A stretch of 64,000 bases of DNA from NCBI GenBank assembly GCA_001655195.1, contig LPNY01000139.1, positions 420,923 to 484,922 on the forward strand, written 5' to 3'. Below, piece after piece: positions 39,065 through 49,838 of the stretch. Source of the DNA: Arcobacter sp. EP1 (lineage in GTDB: Bacteria > Campylobacterota > Campylobacteria > Campylobacterales > Arcobacteraceae). The position numbers and the translations under genes are program-made. Position 1 is the stretch's first letter. Each line of letters opens with the position of its first letter. The notes under the pieces were generated by a model that had not been told where the DNA came from, made no database searches, and saw only the letters and a list, made by a program, of their open reading frames with translations.

Positions 39065-39463
39065 CTACCAAACAGTACATAGTACTTCACCACCAACGTT
39101 AGAAGCGAATGCTTCATCGTTAGCGATAACACCCTTGTTTGTAGAAACAATGATTGTACCATATCCGTTTTTGAAATTTTTAAGTTCAGCAGAGTTCTTA
39201 TATACACGTCTACCTGGAGAAGATACTCTTGTAATTTCGTTAATTACAGAGTTTTCACTCTCATCATATTTTAAAGTAACTTGTACTGATTTTTTATTGT
39301 TTTGTCCGTCAACAACCTTGAAAGACTCAATGTACTCTTTCTTCTCTAATACTGTTAAGATACCTACAACTGTATTAGAATGTAACAAAGTAGTAACGTC
39401 AAGTTTTCTCATTGCTGCATTTCTAATTCTAGTTAAAGCATCTGCGATTATATCATTCATCAT
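39065..39463 (-). CDS. rpsH: Ribosomal protein uS8
   Basis: 132 residues with [14 protein letters not shown] at the start and [23 protein letters not shown] and GGEVLCTVW at the end. Two ATG codons lie together at the start (39463 and 39460). It binds central-domain 16S rRNA and in other bacteria represses spc translation. Confidence 0.96.
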   Translation of the reverse strand: MMNDIIADALTRIRNAAMRKLDVTTLLHSNTVVGILTVLEKKEYIESFKVVDGQNNKKSVQVTLKYDESENSVINEITRVSSPGRRVYKNSAELKNFKNGYGTIIVSTNKGVIANDEAFASNVGGEVLCTVW

Positions 39464-39475
39464 AGCTTTATTTCC

Positions 39476-39661
39476 TTACCAACTAGCTTTTCTAACACCA
39501 GGTAATAAACCTTCGTTAGCCATTTTTCTTAAACAAACTCTACATAAACCGAAATCTCTGTAAACAGAGTGAGGTCTACCACAAACAGAACATCTTGTAT
39601 ATGCTCTTGAAGAGAACTTAGGAGTTCTTTTTTGTTTTGCGATCATAGATTTCTTTGCCAT
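39476..39661 (-). CDS. rpsN: Ribosomal protein uS14, zinc-binding type
   Basis: 61 residues with CSVCG and CRVC, the C+ (type Z) form that binds one zinc ion. No zinc-free paralog is seen in the window. Its start overlaps the rplE stop by one base (TAATG). Confidence 0.96.
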   Translation of the reverse strand: MAKKSMIAKQKRTPKFSSRAYTRCSVCGRPHSVYRDFGLCRVCLRKMANEGLLPGVRKASW

Positions 39662-40209
39662 TACGCTCTTCCTTTTGTAAATGGAATTCCAACAAGTTCT
39701 AATAATCTGAACGCTTCAGCGTCATCGTTTGCACTTGTAGAAATTGAAATATTCATTCCGTGTGTTTTGATGATATCATCATAAACAACTTCTGGGAACA
39801 TTAATTGCTCATCTAGTCCAAAGTTAAAGTTACCTTGACCATCAAAACCATTTTTGTTAAGACCTCTAAAGTCTTTTACTCTTGGTAACGCAACAGAACA
39901 AAGTTTGTCTACGAAAGTGTACATTTGCTCACCTCGTAAAGTAACTTTAACACCTACTGGGTAACCTTCTCTTACTTTAAAACCAGCAACTGATTTCTTA
40001 GCAATAACTTTAACTGCTTTTTGTCCAGCAATTAAAGAGATAGTATCTTGAATGTTTTGCATTAATTTACTATCTTTCATAGCTTCACCAGCTCCAACAG
40101 AAATAACAACTTTGTCTAACTTTGCAGTTAACATTTTGTTTTTTGGGAACTCAGATTCCATAGCTGGTTTGATTTCTGCTTTATATCTTTCTAATAGTCT
40201 AGCTGCCAT
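39661..40209 (-). CDS. rplE: Ribosomal protein uL5
   Basis: 182 residues from ATG 40209 ([10 protein letters not shown]), with AAGGTG upstream; a GTG at 40218 would overlap the ribosome site. Conserved blocks include [22 protein letters not shown] and RDFRGLN. It binds 5S rRNA. Confidence 0.95.
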   Translation of the reverse strand: MAARLLERYKAEIKPAMESEFPKNKMLTAKLDKVVISVGAGEAMKDSKLMQNIQDTISLIAGQKAVKVIAKKSVAGFKVREGYPVGVKVTLRGEQMYTFVDKLCSVALPRVKDFRGLNKNGFDGQGNFNFGLDEQLMFPEVVYDDIIKTHGMNISISTSANDDAEAFRLLELVGIPFTKGRA

Positions 40210-40210
40210 C

Positions 40211-40450
40211 TTATTCACCTTCTACTTTTGCTACATTTGAGATGTTAATAGGCATCTCTTTGTTTACAAAACCACCATCTGGGTTTTTGTCTTGATCTGG
40301 TTTAACAGTCTTTTTAGCAACTTTACAATCTTTAACGATTACTTGTGCTTTTGCAGGAAGAACAGCTAAAACTTCTCCAGTTTTACCTTTGTCATCACCA
40401 GCAAGAATTTTTACTGTGTCACCTTTTTTAATTTTTAATTTAACAGCCAT
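40211..40450 (-). CDS. rplX: Ribosomal protein uL24
   Basis: 79 residues from ATG 40450 ([11 protein letters not shown]). The KOW motif ([20 protein letters not shown]) is intact. It is an early assembly protein. The start lies one base after the rplN stop. Confidence 0.95.
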   Translation of the reverse strand: MAVKLKIKKGDTVKILAGDDKGKTGEVLAVLPAKAQVIVKDCKVAKKTVKPDQDKNPDGGFVNKEMPINISNVAKVEGE

Positions 40451-40451
40451 C

Positions 40452-40820
40452 TTATAATACCTCCGGAGCAAGTGAAACGATTTTCATGAATCCTGAGTAT
40501 CTAACTTCTCTAGCTACAGGTCCAAAAATACGTGTTCCAATTGGGTCTTTTTTACCATCAAGAATTACTGCTGCGTTGTCATCAAATCTAATTAAAGATC
40601 CATTTTCTCTTTGAACTTCTTTATGAGTTCTTACAACTACTGCTTTAACTACTTGACCTTTTTTTACTTTACCAGTTGGTAAAGCTTTTTTAACTGAAGC
40701 AACGATGATATCACCAACAGATGCGTATCTTCTCTTAGAACCACCAAGAACTTTGATACACATGATTTGTTTTGCACCAGTATTATCAGCTACGTTTAAT
40801 CGTGTAAAACTTTGAATCAT
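40452..40820 (-). CDS. rplN: Ribosomal protein uL14
   Basis: 122 residues, with [19 protein letters not shown] and [11 protein letters not shown]. It lies at the subunit interface. The start overlaps the rpsQ stop by one base. Confidence 0.97.
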   Translation of the reverse strand: MIQSFTRLNVADNTGAKQIMCIKVLGGSKRRYASVGDIIVASVKKALPTGKVKKGQVVKAVVVRTHKEVQRENGSLIRFDDNAAVILDGKKDPIGTRIFGPVAREVRYSGFMKIVSLAPEVL

Positions 40821-41074
40821 TATTTAACTCCTGTAGCTACAATTGTCTTTAATCTAAAAGATTTAGTTTTTGATAATGGTCGACACTCAATTGCAATTAC
40901 AGTATCACCTTCATTTAATTCGTTTCTTTCGTCATGAATTAAATATTTCTTAAATCTTTTAACCATCTTGTGATATCTAGGGTGAATAACTTGTCTAGTA
41001 ACTAATACAGAAGCTGTTTTGTCCCCAGATGTCTTAACTACTACACCTTGAATCTCTCTTTTATGTGTACTCAT
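40820..41074 (-). CDS. rpsQ: Ribosomal protein uS17
   Basis: 84 residues with an OB fold: [20 protein letters not shown] and [15 protein letters not shown]. It binds 16S rRNA early in assembly. It starts eleven bases after rpmC. Confidence 0.95.
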   Translation of the reverse strand: MSTHKREIQGVVVKTSGDKTASVLVTRQVIHPRYHKMVKRFKKYLIHDERNELNEGDTVIAIECRPLSKTKSFRLKTIVATGVK

Positions 41075-41085
41075 ACTTTGGATCC

Positions 41086-41277
41086 TTAGTTAGCTTTCGC
41101 TGCAGTAATAGCTGTTTGAATTCGAGCGATTTCTTTTTTCGCTACTCTTAATTCAGAAGTATTCGTTAACTGCATAGTTTTAAGCTTCGCTTTTAATTCA
41201 AAAAGAAGCACCTTTTTCTCTTTTAATAACTCATTAAGCTCGTTTAAGCTTTTGTCTTTAATATCAGTATAGTTCAT
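41086..41277 (-). CDS. rpmC: Ribosomal protein uL29
   Basis: 63 residues, a two-helix hairpin with [19 protein letters not shown] and the conserved [11 protein letters not shown]. It lies near the exit tunnel. It overlaps the end of rplP by 14 bases. Confidence 0.94.
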   Translation of the reverse strand: MNYTDIKDKSLNELNELLKEKKVLLFELKAKLKTMQLTNTSELRVAKKEIARIQTAITAAKAN

Positions 41278-41689
41278 TTTCGCTATCTCTTGTTACAATT
41301 TTAGTTTTAAATGGTAATTTATGTTGTGCTAACGTTAATGCTGCTCGTGCTAAATCTTCTTCAACACCTGCCATTTCAAAACATACTCTACCTGGCTTAA
41401 TGTTCATAACCCATTTATCAACAGCACCTTTACCTTTACCCATTCTTGTTTCTAATGGTTTAGCAGTAAGTGGCTTGTCTGGGAATACCATAATCCAAAC
41501 TTTACCTTGTCTTTTAATTTTTCTTGTCATTGCAATTCTTGAAGCTTCGATTTGTCTAGAATCAATTCTTCCATGCTCAACAGCTTTGATACCGATATCA
41601 CCGTATGCTAAAGAGTTACCTCTAGAAGCTTTACCTCTGTTTCGGCCTTTCATCATTTTTCTGTATTTGGTTCTTTTAGGCATTAACAT
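41264..41689 (-). CDS. rplP: Ribosomal protein uL16
   Basis: 141 residues, starting [11 protein letters not shown] as in other Campylobacterota, with GAGG nine bases upstream. [17 protein letters not shown] and [11 protein letters not shown] are signature blocks. It helps shape the A site. Confidence 0.96.
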   Translation of the reverse strand: MLMPKRTKYRKMMKGRNRGKASRGNSLAYGDIGIKAVEHGRIDSRQIEASRIAMTRKIKRQGKVWIMVFPDKPLTAKPLETRMGKGKGAVDKWVMNIKPGRVCFEMAGVEEDLARAALTLAQHKLPFKTKIVTRDSENELY

Positions 41690-41691
41690 AA

Positions 41692-42390
41692 TTATTTACC
41701 TCTTCTCTTTTGTGGTCTTCTTTTTGGTCTTGACTCTTCAGCCTTCTCAGCAGGAATACCTTTAGCAAGTACTTCACCTTTGAAGATCCAAACTTTAATA
41801 CCAATACAACCATAAGTTGTGTGAGCTTCTGCAAAACCGTAATCGATTTTTGCTCTTAATGTATGTAATGGAACTCTACCTTCTAAGTACCACTCAGTTC
41901 TAGCCATTTCAGCTCCACCAAGTCGTCCAGAAACAGATACCTTAATACCTTTTGCTCCACCTTTAATTGCATTTTGCATAACTCGCTTCATAGCTCGTCT
42001 AAATGCAACTCTTCTTTCTAATTGTTGTGCAACATTTTCAGCAGCAAGTTGACCAGATAATTGTGGTTTTCTCTCTTCTTTAATGTTAACAGCAATCTCT
42101 TTTCCAACTAATTTAGAAAGATTATTTTTAAGTTTTTCTACGTCTGCACCTTTTTTACCAATAATGATACCAGGTCTTGCAGCAACGATAGTAACTCTAA
42201 CTTTTTTAGCAGTTCTTTCAACTACAGTTTGAGCTACACCTGCGTAGTATAATTCTTTTTTAATGAACTTTCTGATTTTGTCGTCTTCAGCAACGTTAGC
42301 TGGCATTTTAGAAAATGATGGGAACCATCGAGAATCCCAGTTTCTATTGATACCTAATCTTAAACCTATTGGATTAACTTTTTGACCCAT
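41692..42390 (-). CDS. rpsC: Ribosomal protein uS3
   Basis: 232 residues. The KH domain ([20 protein letters not shown]) and the C-terminal domain ([27 protein letters not shown]) are intact, and the tail is highly basic. The start overlaps the rplV stop by one base. It lies at the mRNA entry site. Confidence 0.96.
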   Translation of the reverse strand: MGQKVNPIGLRLGINRNWDSRWFPSFSKMPANVAEDDKIRKFIKKELYYAGVAQTVVERTAKKVRVTIVAARPGIIIGKKGADVEKLKNNLSKLVGKEIAVNIKEERKPQLSGQLAAENVAQQLERRVAFRRAMKRVMQNAIKGGAKGIKVSVSGRLGGAEMARTEWYLEGRVPLHTLRAKIDYGFAEAHTTYGCIGIKVWIFKGEVLAKGIPAEKAEESRPKRRPQKRRGK

Positions 42391-42722
42391 TACTTCTCTC
42401 CTTTTTCAGCAGCAGCTACTTCAATCATAATGTGTGCAGTTGGTTTATGCTTTGGTGAAGCAGAACCTCTAGCTCTTGGAGTAAATCTCTTAAGAACTGG
42501 ACCTTTATCAACTCTAGCTGATTTAACTACAGCATCTTCTGGCTCTAAACCTGCATTTGCAACAGCAGATGCGATAACTTTAGAAATAATTCCAGCAGCT
42601 TTGTTTGGAGTGAACTCTAATGAAGCAATAGCGTACTCAGCATTCATTCCTTGAACTTCTCTAGCGATTAGTCTAGCTTTTGTAGGAGAAACTCTAATAA
42701 ATCTTAATATTGCTTTACCCAT
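42390..42722 (-). CDS. rplV: Ribosomal protein uL22
   Basis: 110 residues with [16 protein letters not shown] and [12 protein letters not shown], whose hairpin lines the exit tunnel and is where macrolide resistance mutations arise in other species. One base after rpsS. Confidence 0.96.
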   Translation of the reverse strand: MGKAILRFIRVSPTKARLIAREVQGMNAEYAIASLEFTPNKAAGIISKVIASAVANAGLEPEDAVVKSARVDKGPVLKRFTPRARGSASPKHKPTAHIMIEVAAAEKGEK

Positions 42723-42723
42723 C

Positions 42724-43002
42724 TTATCCTACCTTCTTCTGAACAGAACCTTTGTGGCCCTTGAATGTTCTAGTTGGTGCGAACTCACCAAATTTATATC
42801 CTACGTGATTTTCTGTAATATTTACAGGCACGAAGTTTCTTCCATTGTGTACGTTAAAAGTTAATCCAATCATGTCTGGTAAAACAGTTGATCTTCTTGA
42901 CCAAGTTTTAATTGGTTTTCTATCATTAGCTTCAACAGCTTTGATAACTTTTTTCATTAGGTGTGCGTCTACAAATGGACCTTTTTTTATTGATCTTGCC
43001 AT
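42724..43002 (-). CDS. rpsS: Ribosomal protein uS19
   Basis: 92 residues: [26 protein letters not shown] and GHKLGEF-type [16 protein letters not shown]. It is part of the small-subunit head. Confidence 0.97.
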   Translation of the reverse strand: MARSIKKGPFVDAHLMKKVIKAVEANDRKPIKTWSRRSTVLPDMIGLTFNVHNGRNFVPVNITENHVGYKFGEFAPTRTFKGHKGSVQKKVG

Positions 43003-43011
43003 CTTAAACCC

Positions 43012-43839
43012 TTACTTCTTTTTTCTTGAAATGATTAGTTTATCACTAGCTTTTTTCTTTCTAGTTTTATAACCTTTAGTTGGCATACCCCATGGAGTTA
43101 CAGGATGTCTACCAGAGTTAGTCTTACCTTCACCACCACCGTGTGGGTGATCAATTGGGTTCATTGCTGAACCTCGTGTTTGAGGTCTGATACCAAGGTG
43201 TCTACTTCTACCCGCTTTACCGATAACCATGTTAGAGAAATCTTCGTTTCCAACGATTCCTACAGTTGCGATACAAACACCTAAAATTTTTCTCATTTCA
43301 CCAGAAGGTAATCTTAAGATAACATATTTGTCTTCTCTACCCATAATTTGTGCATATCCACCAGCAGAACGAGCAATTTGCCCACCTTTACCTGGTTTCA
43401 TCTCAATATTATGAACCATTGTACCAACAGGGATGTTGATTAGTCTCATTGCGTTACCTGGTAAAATATCTAAACCAGAATCAGCAGCGTTAACTTTATC
43501 TCCAACTTTTAAACCAGAAGGTTGTAAGATATATCTCTTATCACCATCAGCGTAAGTAATTAAACAAATTCTACAGTTTCTGTATGGGTCGTATTCAATA
43601 GTTGATACTGTACCTTCGATACCAAACTTGTTTCTTTTGAAGTCAATAATTCTATATAATTTTTTTGCACCTGCTTCTTTGTGTCTAGAAGTAATTCTAC
43701 CGTTATTATTTCTACCAGCGCTTGCTTTTACTCTTACAAGTAAAGATCTAACTGTTGGTTTAGAAGTAATATCAGAAGTATCCATAACAGACATGAATCT
43801 TCTAGCAGGAGTTAGTGGTCTAAATTTTTTAATTGCCAT
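43012..43839 (-). CDS. rplB: Ribosomal protein uL2
   Basis: 275 residues with the central and C-terminal blocks [20 protein letters not shown] and [27 protein letters not shown]. The histidine loop near the peptidyl-transferase centre is kept. Confidence 0.97.
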   Translation of the reverse strand: MAIKKFRPLTPARRFMSVMDTSDITSKPTVRSLLVRVKASAGRNNNGRITSRHKEAGAKKLYRIIDFKRNKFGIEGTVSTIEYDPYRNCRICLITYADGDKRYILQPSGLKVGDKVNAADSGLDILPGNAMRLINIPVGTMVHNIEMKPGKGGQIARSAGGYAQIMGREDKYVILRLPSGEMRKILGVCIATVGIVGNEDFSNMVIGKAGRSRHLGIRPQTRGSAMNPIDHPHGGGEGKTNSGRHPVTPWGMPTKGYKTRKKKASDKLIISRKKK

Positions 43840-43853
43840 TTTTTATACTCCTC

Positions 43854-44135
43854 TTAAGCTGAAAGGTTCGCAATTTCTGCGCCCTCTGGTAATGTAACGT
43901 AGAATTTTTTGAAATCTGGTCTTTTACCAGGCTTTCCTCTAAATCTTTTTACTTTTCCATTTTGTCTTAAAGAGTTAACTTTTGAAGGTGTAACACCAAA
44001 ATACTCTTTGAAAACTTCTTTTAAACTGTTTTTAGTCATTCTTGGACTAGTTTGAACAACAATTACACCGTTCTCTTGAAGGTCAATTGTTTTTTCTGTA
44101 TATAATATTGCTTTAATATCTGTAATATCAGCCAT
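43854..44135 (-). CDS. rplW: Ribosomal protein uL23
   Basis: 93 residues with [14 protein letters not shown] and the basic loop [21 protein letters not shown]. It forms the docking site for trigger factor and SRP at the tunnel exit. Confidence 0.94.
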   Translation of the reverse strand: MADITDIKAILYTEKTIDLQENGVIVVQTSPRMTKNSLKEVFKEYFGVTPSKVNSLRQNGKVKRFRGKPGKRPDFKKFYVTLPEGAEIANLSA

Positions 44136-44136
44136 C

Positions 44137-44727
44137 TTACGCCTCTTTTGTTAATGCTTCAAGTACTGATTTTTCAATAAGTACTGAGTGATATGCAGAA
44201 ATTAAGTAAGCGTTAACTTCTTGTTTTTCTATCATATAACAATTTTTAATGTTTCTAAATGCTAAATAAGTTTTCTCATCAACTGAATCAACAACAATTA
44301 ATGTATCTCTTTGATTTAACTCTTTTAAAACTGCAAGTGCATCTTTAGTTTTACCAGACTCTACGTTAACAGAATCAGTTACAAAAAGAGAACCTTTTTC
44401 AGCTTGTGCGTTAATAGCATAAGATAATGCTAAAACTTTTTGCTTCTTGTTAACTTTTTGATTATAGTTTCTATTACTTGGTCCGAAAACTTGTCCACCA
44501 CCTACAAATAAAGGTGATCGTTTAGAACCCCATCTAGCTCCACCAGAACCTTTTTGAGCTTTAGGTTTTTTACCACCACCGCTTACTTCAGATCTGTTTT
44601 TAACTCTAGCTGTATTTGCTCTTAATGAAGATAAATATGATTTAACATATAAATATAAGTTGTGCGAGTTAATGTCTTTGTAAGACTCTGGTAACTCGTT
44701 TGCATTTACTACTACTGCTTTACTCAT
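44137..44727 (-). CDS. rplD: Ribosomal protein uL4
   Basis: 196 residues with the tunnel loop [20 protein letters not shown] and the C-terminal Rossmann-like part. In E. coli L4 regulates the S10 operon; here the leader is only about 65 bases, so that mechanism is doubtful. It overlaps rplC by four bases (ATGA). Confidence 0.95.
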   Translation of the reverse strand: MSKAVVVNANELPESYKDINSHNLYLYVKSYLSSLRANTARVKNRSEVSGGGKKPKAQKGSGGARWGSKRSPLFVGGGQVFGPSNRNYNQKVNKKQKVLALSYAINAQAEKGSLFVTDSVNVESGKTKDALAVLKELNQRDTLIVVDSVDEKTYLAFRNIKNCYMIEKQEVNAYLISAYHSVLIEKSVLEALTKEA

Positions 44728-45299
44728 TTAGCAATCCTTACTCTACCTAATCCACCATTTGGTCCTGAAACAGCACCCTTAACAACTAAGATACCAGTCT
44801 CTGCGTCAAATGAAACAACATCATTTTTAACAGAATTTGTTGTATTTCCGTATTGTCCTGGCATTTTCTTACCTCTCATAACTCTACCTGGCCATTCACA
44901 GTTACCAATAGAACCAGTTCGTTTACCCATTCTATGTCCGTGAGATGCTCTACCACCAGCGAAGTTCCATCTTTTAACAGCACCAGAGAAACCTCTACCT
45001 TTTGTGTTAAAAGTTGTTTTTAATACTTTTGCTTCTGATAAACCAGCTACATCTAAATCACCTGCTTCAGTGTTTGCTACATCTAATGTTGCAAATCTGT
45101 TAAACTCTTTAGATAAGTCATATTTCTTTTGTTGCCCTTCAATTGTCTTATTCATCTTCTTACCAGATGCATAAGAAACAAATGCTACACCGTCAGTCAC
45201 ATCACATACTTTCGTATCTAGAACTTTTAAAAGTGTAACAGGAACTGCAGGAACTGAAATAGTTCTACTCATACCAATTTTTTCTACGATAAATTCCAT
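44724..45299 (-). CDS. rplC: Ribosomal protein uL3
   Basis: 191 residues with GMSRTI near the start, then [25 protein letters not shown] and [15 protein letters not shown], the loop that reaches the peptidyl-transferase centre. Confidence 0.96.
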   Translation of the reverse strand: MEFIVEKIGMSRTISVPAVPVTLLKVLDTKVCDVTDGVAFVSYASGKKMNKTIEGQQKKYDLSKEFNRFATLDVANTEAGDLDVAGLSEAKVLKTTFNTKGRGFSGAVKRWNFAGGRASHGHRMGKRTGSIGNCEWPGRVMRGKKMPGQYGNTTNSVKNDVVSFDAETGILVVKGAVSGPNGGLGRVRIAK

Positions 45300-45312
45300 C
45301 TATTACCCTTTC

Positions 45313-45627
45313 TTATTCTTGACCCATTGATCTAACTTCAACATCAACTTCTGGAGCTAAGTCAAGTTTCATTAATGAATCTACTGTATCAGGAGTTGCA
45401 GCAACGATATCAATCATTCTTGCGTGTACTCTGATCTCGAATTGTTCTCTAGCGTCTTTATTAACGTGAGGACCTTTAAGAACTGTATATCTTCTGATCT
45501 TTGTTGGTAAAGGTATTGGACCTCTCAACTCAGCACCAGTTCTTTTAACAGCTTCTACAATTGAAGCAACACTTCTGTCTAAAACTCTGTGATCATAAGC
45601 TTTAAGCTTTAATCTAATTTTTTCCAT
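45313..45627 (-). CDS. rpsJ: Ribosomal protein uS10, first gene of the S10-spc operon
   Basis: 104 residues: [22 protein letters not shown] and [19 protein letters not shown] are the signature blocks. It serves in the 30S head and, with NusB, in antitermination. AAAGGA lies upstream. A consensus promoter lies 67 bases before the start. Confidence 0.97.
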   Translation of the reverse strand: MEKIRLKLKAYDHRVLDRSVASIVEAVKRTGAELRGPIPLPTKIRRYTVLKGPHVNKDAREQFEIRVHARMIDIVAATPDTVDSLMKLDLAPEVDVEVRSMGQE

Positions 45628-45693
45628 GTTTTTCCTTTAAAGAACTCGTTAGATGTACCATAAAAGCACTCTAACCATTTAAAATGGACGCGG

Positions 45694-45722
45694 ATTATAA
45701 CTTAAAATTAATTAAATGTCAA
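45694..45722 (-). promoter_or_regulatory. Consensus sigma-70 promoter of the S10-spc operon
   Basis: On the minus strand, TTGACA (45722-45717) and TATAAT (45699-45694) are both perfect and are 17 bases apart. The leader to rpsJ is about 60 bases and contains the palindrome CCATTTAAAATGG (45675-45687) near the expected transcription start. Confidence 0.85.
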
Positions 45723-45916
45723 GAATTATGGTATCTCGCTTCACTTTTTATATATTTTCTTTCCTTTTAAAAAGGATAACTATAGTTGTTTCGTATACCT
45801 TTTAAGTCAAAGCAAAGTTTCTATTATAAATTTCATCTTAAATTTTTCAGATATTTTAACTCTTTCAAAGATGCATTAGACTAAAGTTTTACGACAAATA
45901 AAGAAGGCAATATTAA

Positions 45917-46333
45917 ATGATTGAATACAAATGTGAAATATCAAATGAAGAGGGTTATATTAAATATAACCATTTTGAAATTAGTGATGCATTACAAACT
46001 ATATTAAGAGAAGACTATTTTGTTTATAACACCGACTCATTTGCCCATGAAAAAACAGTAGAGAACTTATATAAGAAAAACTTTACTGAAAAATATAATA
46101 GAGATGAAAATCAACAAATGTTTGCTCTTTATATTGATAATGAAAAGTTTCAAGAAAAAGTAAAATTTATCTACTCTATCATTGACCCAGAAAAATACCA
46201 AAAATTTGCACAGCTTAATAAAGAGTTAGATAATCCAAATGAACTCACAATTACTTATAATATTATTGATAGCCAAAATACAAAAGTTCAAATGTATCAC
46301 CTAAGCATTGTTGATATTGCATTTGTTTTTTAG
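45917..46333 (+). CDS. Hypothetical cytoplasmic protein
   Basis: 138 residues, acidic and rich in Tyr, Asn and Glu, without signal peptide or membrane segment. The start has AAGAAGG upstream with suitable spacing. No motif is recognised. The gene is followed three bases later by an amidase gene on the same strand, so the two are probably cotranscribed. Composition matches the neighbours. Confidence 0.55.
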   Translation: MIEYKCEISNEEGYIKYNHFEISDALQTILREDYFVYNTDSFAHEKTVENLYKKNFTEKYNRDENQQMFALYIDNEKFQEKVKFIYSIIDPEKYQKFAQLNKELDNPNELTITYNIIDSQNTKVQMYHLSIVDIAFVF

Positions 46334-46336
46334 TTC

Positions 46337-46990
46337 ATGATACGTCTTGCGCTTTTTCTACAACTCTTTATTGTAACTGCTTTTACTATTGAAATAATCC
46401 AAAAACCTATTATATTTAATGAAAAGCGCATAAGCCTAACACAAGAGTATATAAAAAGTCACTACGGCTTAACAGTTGATAAGATTACAATTATTCCAAA
46501 AATCATTGTGATACATCATACAGCATTTAGTACACTACAAAAATCCTTTGATGATTTTAATCCAATAACACTTAGCCAAAGCAGAAGTTACATTTCAAAA
46601 TCAAGTGCACTCAATACCTCAGCACACTATATGGTTGATAAAGATGGAACCATTTATCAACTCATGCCAGATAACATTATGGCACGACATGTCATTGGAT
46701 TAAACTACTCCAGTATTGGTATAGAAAATGTGGGTGGAGAAAACCATAAAGACAATTTAACTCACGCTCAACTAGAAGCTAATATCAAACTTATAAAGCA
46801 TCTAAAAAATAAATACCCGCATATTGATTATGTTCTTGCCCACTATGAGTATGAACGTTTCAGTTCCCATCCTTTGTGGTTAGAACTTGATAAAACCTAC
46901 CGAACTAAAAAATCTGATCCCAGTATTCGTTTTATGAAAGCATTACGACAAGAGCTTAAAAAAACAAATCTTTACTTTAAATCGCACTAA
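46337..46990 (+). CDS. Exported N-acetylmuramoyl-L-alanine amidase (Amidase_2)
   Basis: 217 residues with a signal peptide (LALFLQLFIVTAFTIE). The amidase_2/PGRP fold shows in IIVIHHTAFSTL (first zinc histidine), AHYMVDKDGTIYQLMPDN, RHVIGLNYSSIGIENVG, and LAHYEYERFSSHPLW. Such enzymes cut the bond between MurNAc and L-alanine in peptidoglycan. The last block differs from the usual AGH-x-DxxxKxDPG of AmpD, so the third metal ligand is less certain. It probably works in the periplasm in wall turnover. Confidence 0.82.
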   Translation: MIRLALFLQLFIVTAFTIEIIQKPIIFNEKRISLTQEYIKSHYGLTVDKITIIPKIIVIHHTAFSTLQKSFDDFNPITLSQSRSYISKSSALNTSAHYMVDKDGTIYQLMPDNIMARHVIGLNYSSIGIENVGGENHKDNLTHAQLEANIKLIKHLKNKYPHIDYVLAHYEYERFSSHPLWLELDKTYRTKKSDPSIRFMKALRQELKKTNLYFKSH

Positions 46991-47143
46991 ACACAACAAG
47001 CTCACACTACCCGTAATCTTAAAGCTTCCTAAATCAATAAAATAATTTTTATTTTTCATTAACCTTGCCATAACTTCTGCTATTATTCTAATGTAAGTAA
47101 AATTTATAATTAGTATAAGCGACGTTTATACGATTGAGTTCCT

Positions 47144-48400
47144 ATGCATAATCCACTTGATGATTTGAAACAGTGTAATATTCTTTATATTGAAAGCAAT
47201 CAAGAAGATGCAGATTATTCTTTGAACCTTTATCACTCTATTTTTAATCAAGTCTATTTTACACCTACAGGCTCTCAAGCTTTGGAAATATTCAAAACAG
47301 AACATGATAACATTGATTTAATTATTACTGAAGTTACATTAGAGGATATGTCAGGTATTGATTTGATTAGCCAGATTCGAAAAGAGTATGGGTATTCACA
47401 CTGTGTTATTTTCGCAACGTCTAAAACCCATGACGATACATTATTAAAGTGTCTAAAATTAGGCGCAGCTGATTATATTATTAAACCCGTACTTCACCGA
47501 ACCCATTTGGGTATTCTAATCAAAGTTCTTAAACCCATCTCTGATATTAAACAGATGTACCTCATGAACCAAGAGTTAGAAATTTATAAACAATCAGCTG
47601 ATTCAAAACTACTGGTTTCAAAAACAGATTTAAAAGGGAACATCACTTACGTCAATGAGATGTTTTGCCAAATCTCAGGATACTCAAAAGAGGAACTGCT
47701 TGCTCAAAATCACAATATAGTCCGACATCCTAATACCCCAAGTGTTGTTTTTAGAAATCTATGGAGCACTATTCAAAAAGGAAATGTTTGGAAAGGAAGT
47801 ATTCAAAACAGAAAGAAAAATGGGGAGAGTTATTATGTGGAAGCACTCATTTTCCCTATTAAAGATGATGAAGAGAATGTTATTGAATACATGAGTTTCA
47901 GGCAAGATGTTACCCAACATGTGGAAAACAACGAAAAAATCAAAAATGCTCTTAAAGATTCCCAATCAGATTATGCTAAAGTTTATGAAACAGCCCTTGC
48001 ACAATCGGAACAAAATGTGGCACAAGAACTTTATGGTCTGCGCAATGCTATTATAGTAGAACGTAAAAATACGCAAAACCAAACCAGTAAACGAAACTTG
48101 GCTGAAAAAAAACTCAATGAACTCACTCTAGTAAAAGAGCATGAAATCACCCACTGGAAAACAAAAATTAAAGAACTAAGTATTACCATGACACATATTA
48201 GTGATGCCAATAAAAAACTATCCAAAGAGTCGCAAAAACAAGCATTGGAAATCAATACATTAAGTGAGCAAGTGGAGATATACAAAAACTCTGAAGCCTT
48301 AGTAAAAAAAGTCGAAGAGAAGTTTGATAAAATCATCGCCGATAAAGATGATGTGATTGCTTACTTAGAAGATGAATTAGCTAAATGCAAAAAAGTGTAA
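47144..48400 (+). CDS. Degenerate receiver-PAS-coiled-coil protein
   Basis: 418 residues. The N-terminal receiver-like domain (10-130) has Glu63 in LIITEVTLEDMSG, where the phosphoacceptor aspartate normally lies. Its acidic pocket is IESN in place of a typical EDD or DD; the Thr/Ser (ATS) and Lys (IIKPV) positions remain. A PAS domain follows (about 155-270: GNITYVNEMFCQISGYSKEELL, WKGSIQNRKKNG, FRQDVTQHVE), close to Aer-type PAS. The last 130 residues are a long coiled coil. There is no output enzyme or DNA-binding domain. It may be a locked-on scaffold or signal adaptor. Confidence 0.8.
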   Translation: MHNPLDDLKQCNILYIESNQEDADYSLNLYHSIFNQVYFTPTGSQALEIFKTEHDNIDLIITEVTLEDMSGIDLISQIRKEYGYSHCVIFATSKTHDDTLLKCLKLGAADYIIKPVLHRTHLGILIKVLKPISDIKQMYLMNQELEIYKQSADSKLLVSKTDLKGNITYVNEMFCQISGYSKEELLAQNHNIVRHPNTPSVVFRNLWSTIQKGNVWKGSIQNRKKNGESYYVEALIFPIKDDEENVIEYMSFRQDVTQHVENNEKIKNALKDSQSDYAKVYETALAQSEQNVAQELYGLRNAIIVERKNTQNQTSKRNLAEKKLNELTLVKEHEITHWKTKIKELSITMTHISDANKKLSKESQKQALEINTLSEQVEIYKNSEALVKKVEEKFDKIIADKDDVIAYLEDELAKCKKV

Positions 48401-48547
48401 ATCACTTAAAAAGTCATAATAATTCCATATCTTTTGCTATACTTATTGGTTTGCTTAAACGTTAGCTCATAAAAACACCTATCATTTAAAGCACTCCACA
48501 AAAGCATATTATGCAAATTCAAAATATAATATATATGGAGTAATACC

Positions 48548-49828
48548 ATGGGAAACTTAAACTCACACTACGATGTAATTATCGTAGGTTCAGGACCGGC
48601 TGGTCTTGGTGCTGCATTTAAAATTGCACAAAACTCAAAACAATCTGTTTTACTCATTGAAAAGAAAAAAATCAGTTCAGGTGGTTTACGTAATGATTGT
48701 AAACAAAACTACACCTACCCTGTTGGCTTTCCTTTAGAGCACTGGGGAAAAGAACAAGCCGATGAACTCTTAAAAGAGGTAGCAAGTCACTTAAATCCAA
48801 AAATGGAAACACGACTCAACATTGAAAAGTACGTCAAACGTGCACAAAAACTGGGCGTTGATATTTTAGCCATTGACCAAGCCCATGTGGGTACGGATAA
48901 ATCAGCTGAACTCATTCGTGGTCTTGTAAATCAACTCAAAGAGTTAGACGTAACCGTTGCCCTTGAAACAGAAGTGAAAGAGTTATTATCAAATGATAAA
49001 GCATTAATCCTAGCCAATGAACAAACCATTAGTTTCAATCACATTATTTTAGGACCTGGTCGGGCTGATTATGATTGGATGCAAGAACAAATGGATAACT
49101 TAAATGTAGCCTACAGTGATAATATTGTTGATATTGGAATTAGAGTAGAGATGAAAGAAGAGAACTACTCTATTGTCAAAGACTACTATGACCCTAAAAT
49201 TCTATTTCCTAATAAAGTGCGAACCTTTTGTACCAATTCAGGATGTGCACATATTGTAAGAGAGAAATACAAAGGGTACTACTCAGTTAATGGTCACTCA
49301 TTATCACGTGATAAAAAAGCCAATAAACTTGTAAACTTTGCCATGCTTAAAACCATACGACTAACTGAACCTGTAGTTTCAGGTCAAGAGTTTGGAAAAA
49401 TCTTAGGGGAAATGGTTATGCAGCTTACTGGTGGTTCTGTTATCATGCAAAGGGTTGGTGATTTTAGACTGGGTCAGAGAAGTACAAAAGAGACCTTTAA
49501 TGATGACTTGTACGATTTTAAAAACACCCTATCAAATGCAGTTGCTGCGGATTTAAGTCTGAGTATGCCAGCCAAAATATTACGGGACATTTGGGAAGCT
49601 CTAAAACAGCTTGATACTATAGTTCCAGGTGTACTCCACCCTTCAACGATACTTTATTATCCAGAGATTAAAACCTACTCAAACAAACCACAGTTTATTA
49701 ATGATAACTTTATGGTCAAAGAGGGATATTATATCATCGGGGATGGAGCAGGAACTTCACGAGGAATAACTGCTGCTTGGGCTTCAGGAATTCGAGCAGT
49801 AAATGATATTTTAGACAAAGAGAGTTAA
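48548..49828 (+). CDS. FAD-dependent oxidoreductase
   Basis: 426 residues. An N-terminal Rossmann dinucleotide site, DVIIVGSGPAGLGAAFKIAQ (9-28), and a C-terminal FAD motif YYIIGDGAGTSRGITAAWASG match COG2509-type NAD(FAD)-utilising dehydrogenases. The central region contains CTNSGCAHIVREKYKGY. The substrate is unknown. A TATAAT at 48525-48530 and a GGAG site precede the ATG. The neighbours give no pathway hint. Confidence 0.8.
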   Translation: MGNLNSHYDVIIVGSGPAGLGAAFKIAQNSKQSVLLIEKKKISSGGLRNDCKQNYTYPVGFPLEHWGKEQADELLKEVASHLNPKMETRLNIEKYVKRAQKLGVDILAIDQAHVGTDKSAELIRGLVNQLKELDVTVALETEVKELLSNDKALILANEQTISFNHIILGPGRADYDWMQEQMDNLNVAYSDNIVDIGIRVEMKEENYSIVKDYYDPKILFPNKVRTFCTNSGCAHIVREKYKGYYSVNGHSLSRDKKANKLVNFAMLKTIRLTEPVVSGQEFGKILGEMVMQLTGGSVIMQRVGDFRLGQRSTKETFNDDLYDFKNTLSNAVAADLSLSMPAKILRDIWEALKQLDTIVPGVLHPSTILYYPEIKTYSNKPQFINDNFMVKEGYYIIGDGAGTSRGITAAWASGIRAVNDILDKES

Positions 49829-49838
49829 GCTCTTTTTG

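Noticed and set aside
45628-45916. L4-binding S10 leader as in E. coli
   Set aside because: The leader is only about 60 bases and shows no matching set of hairpins.
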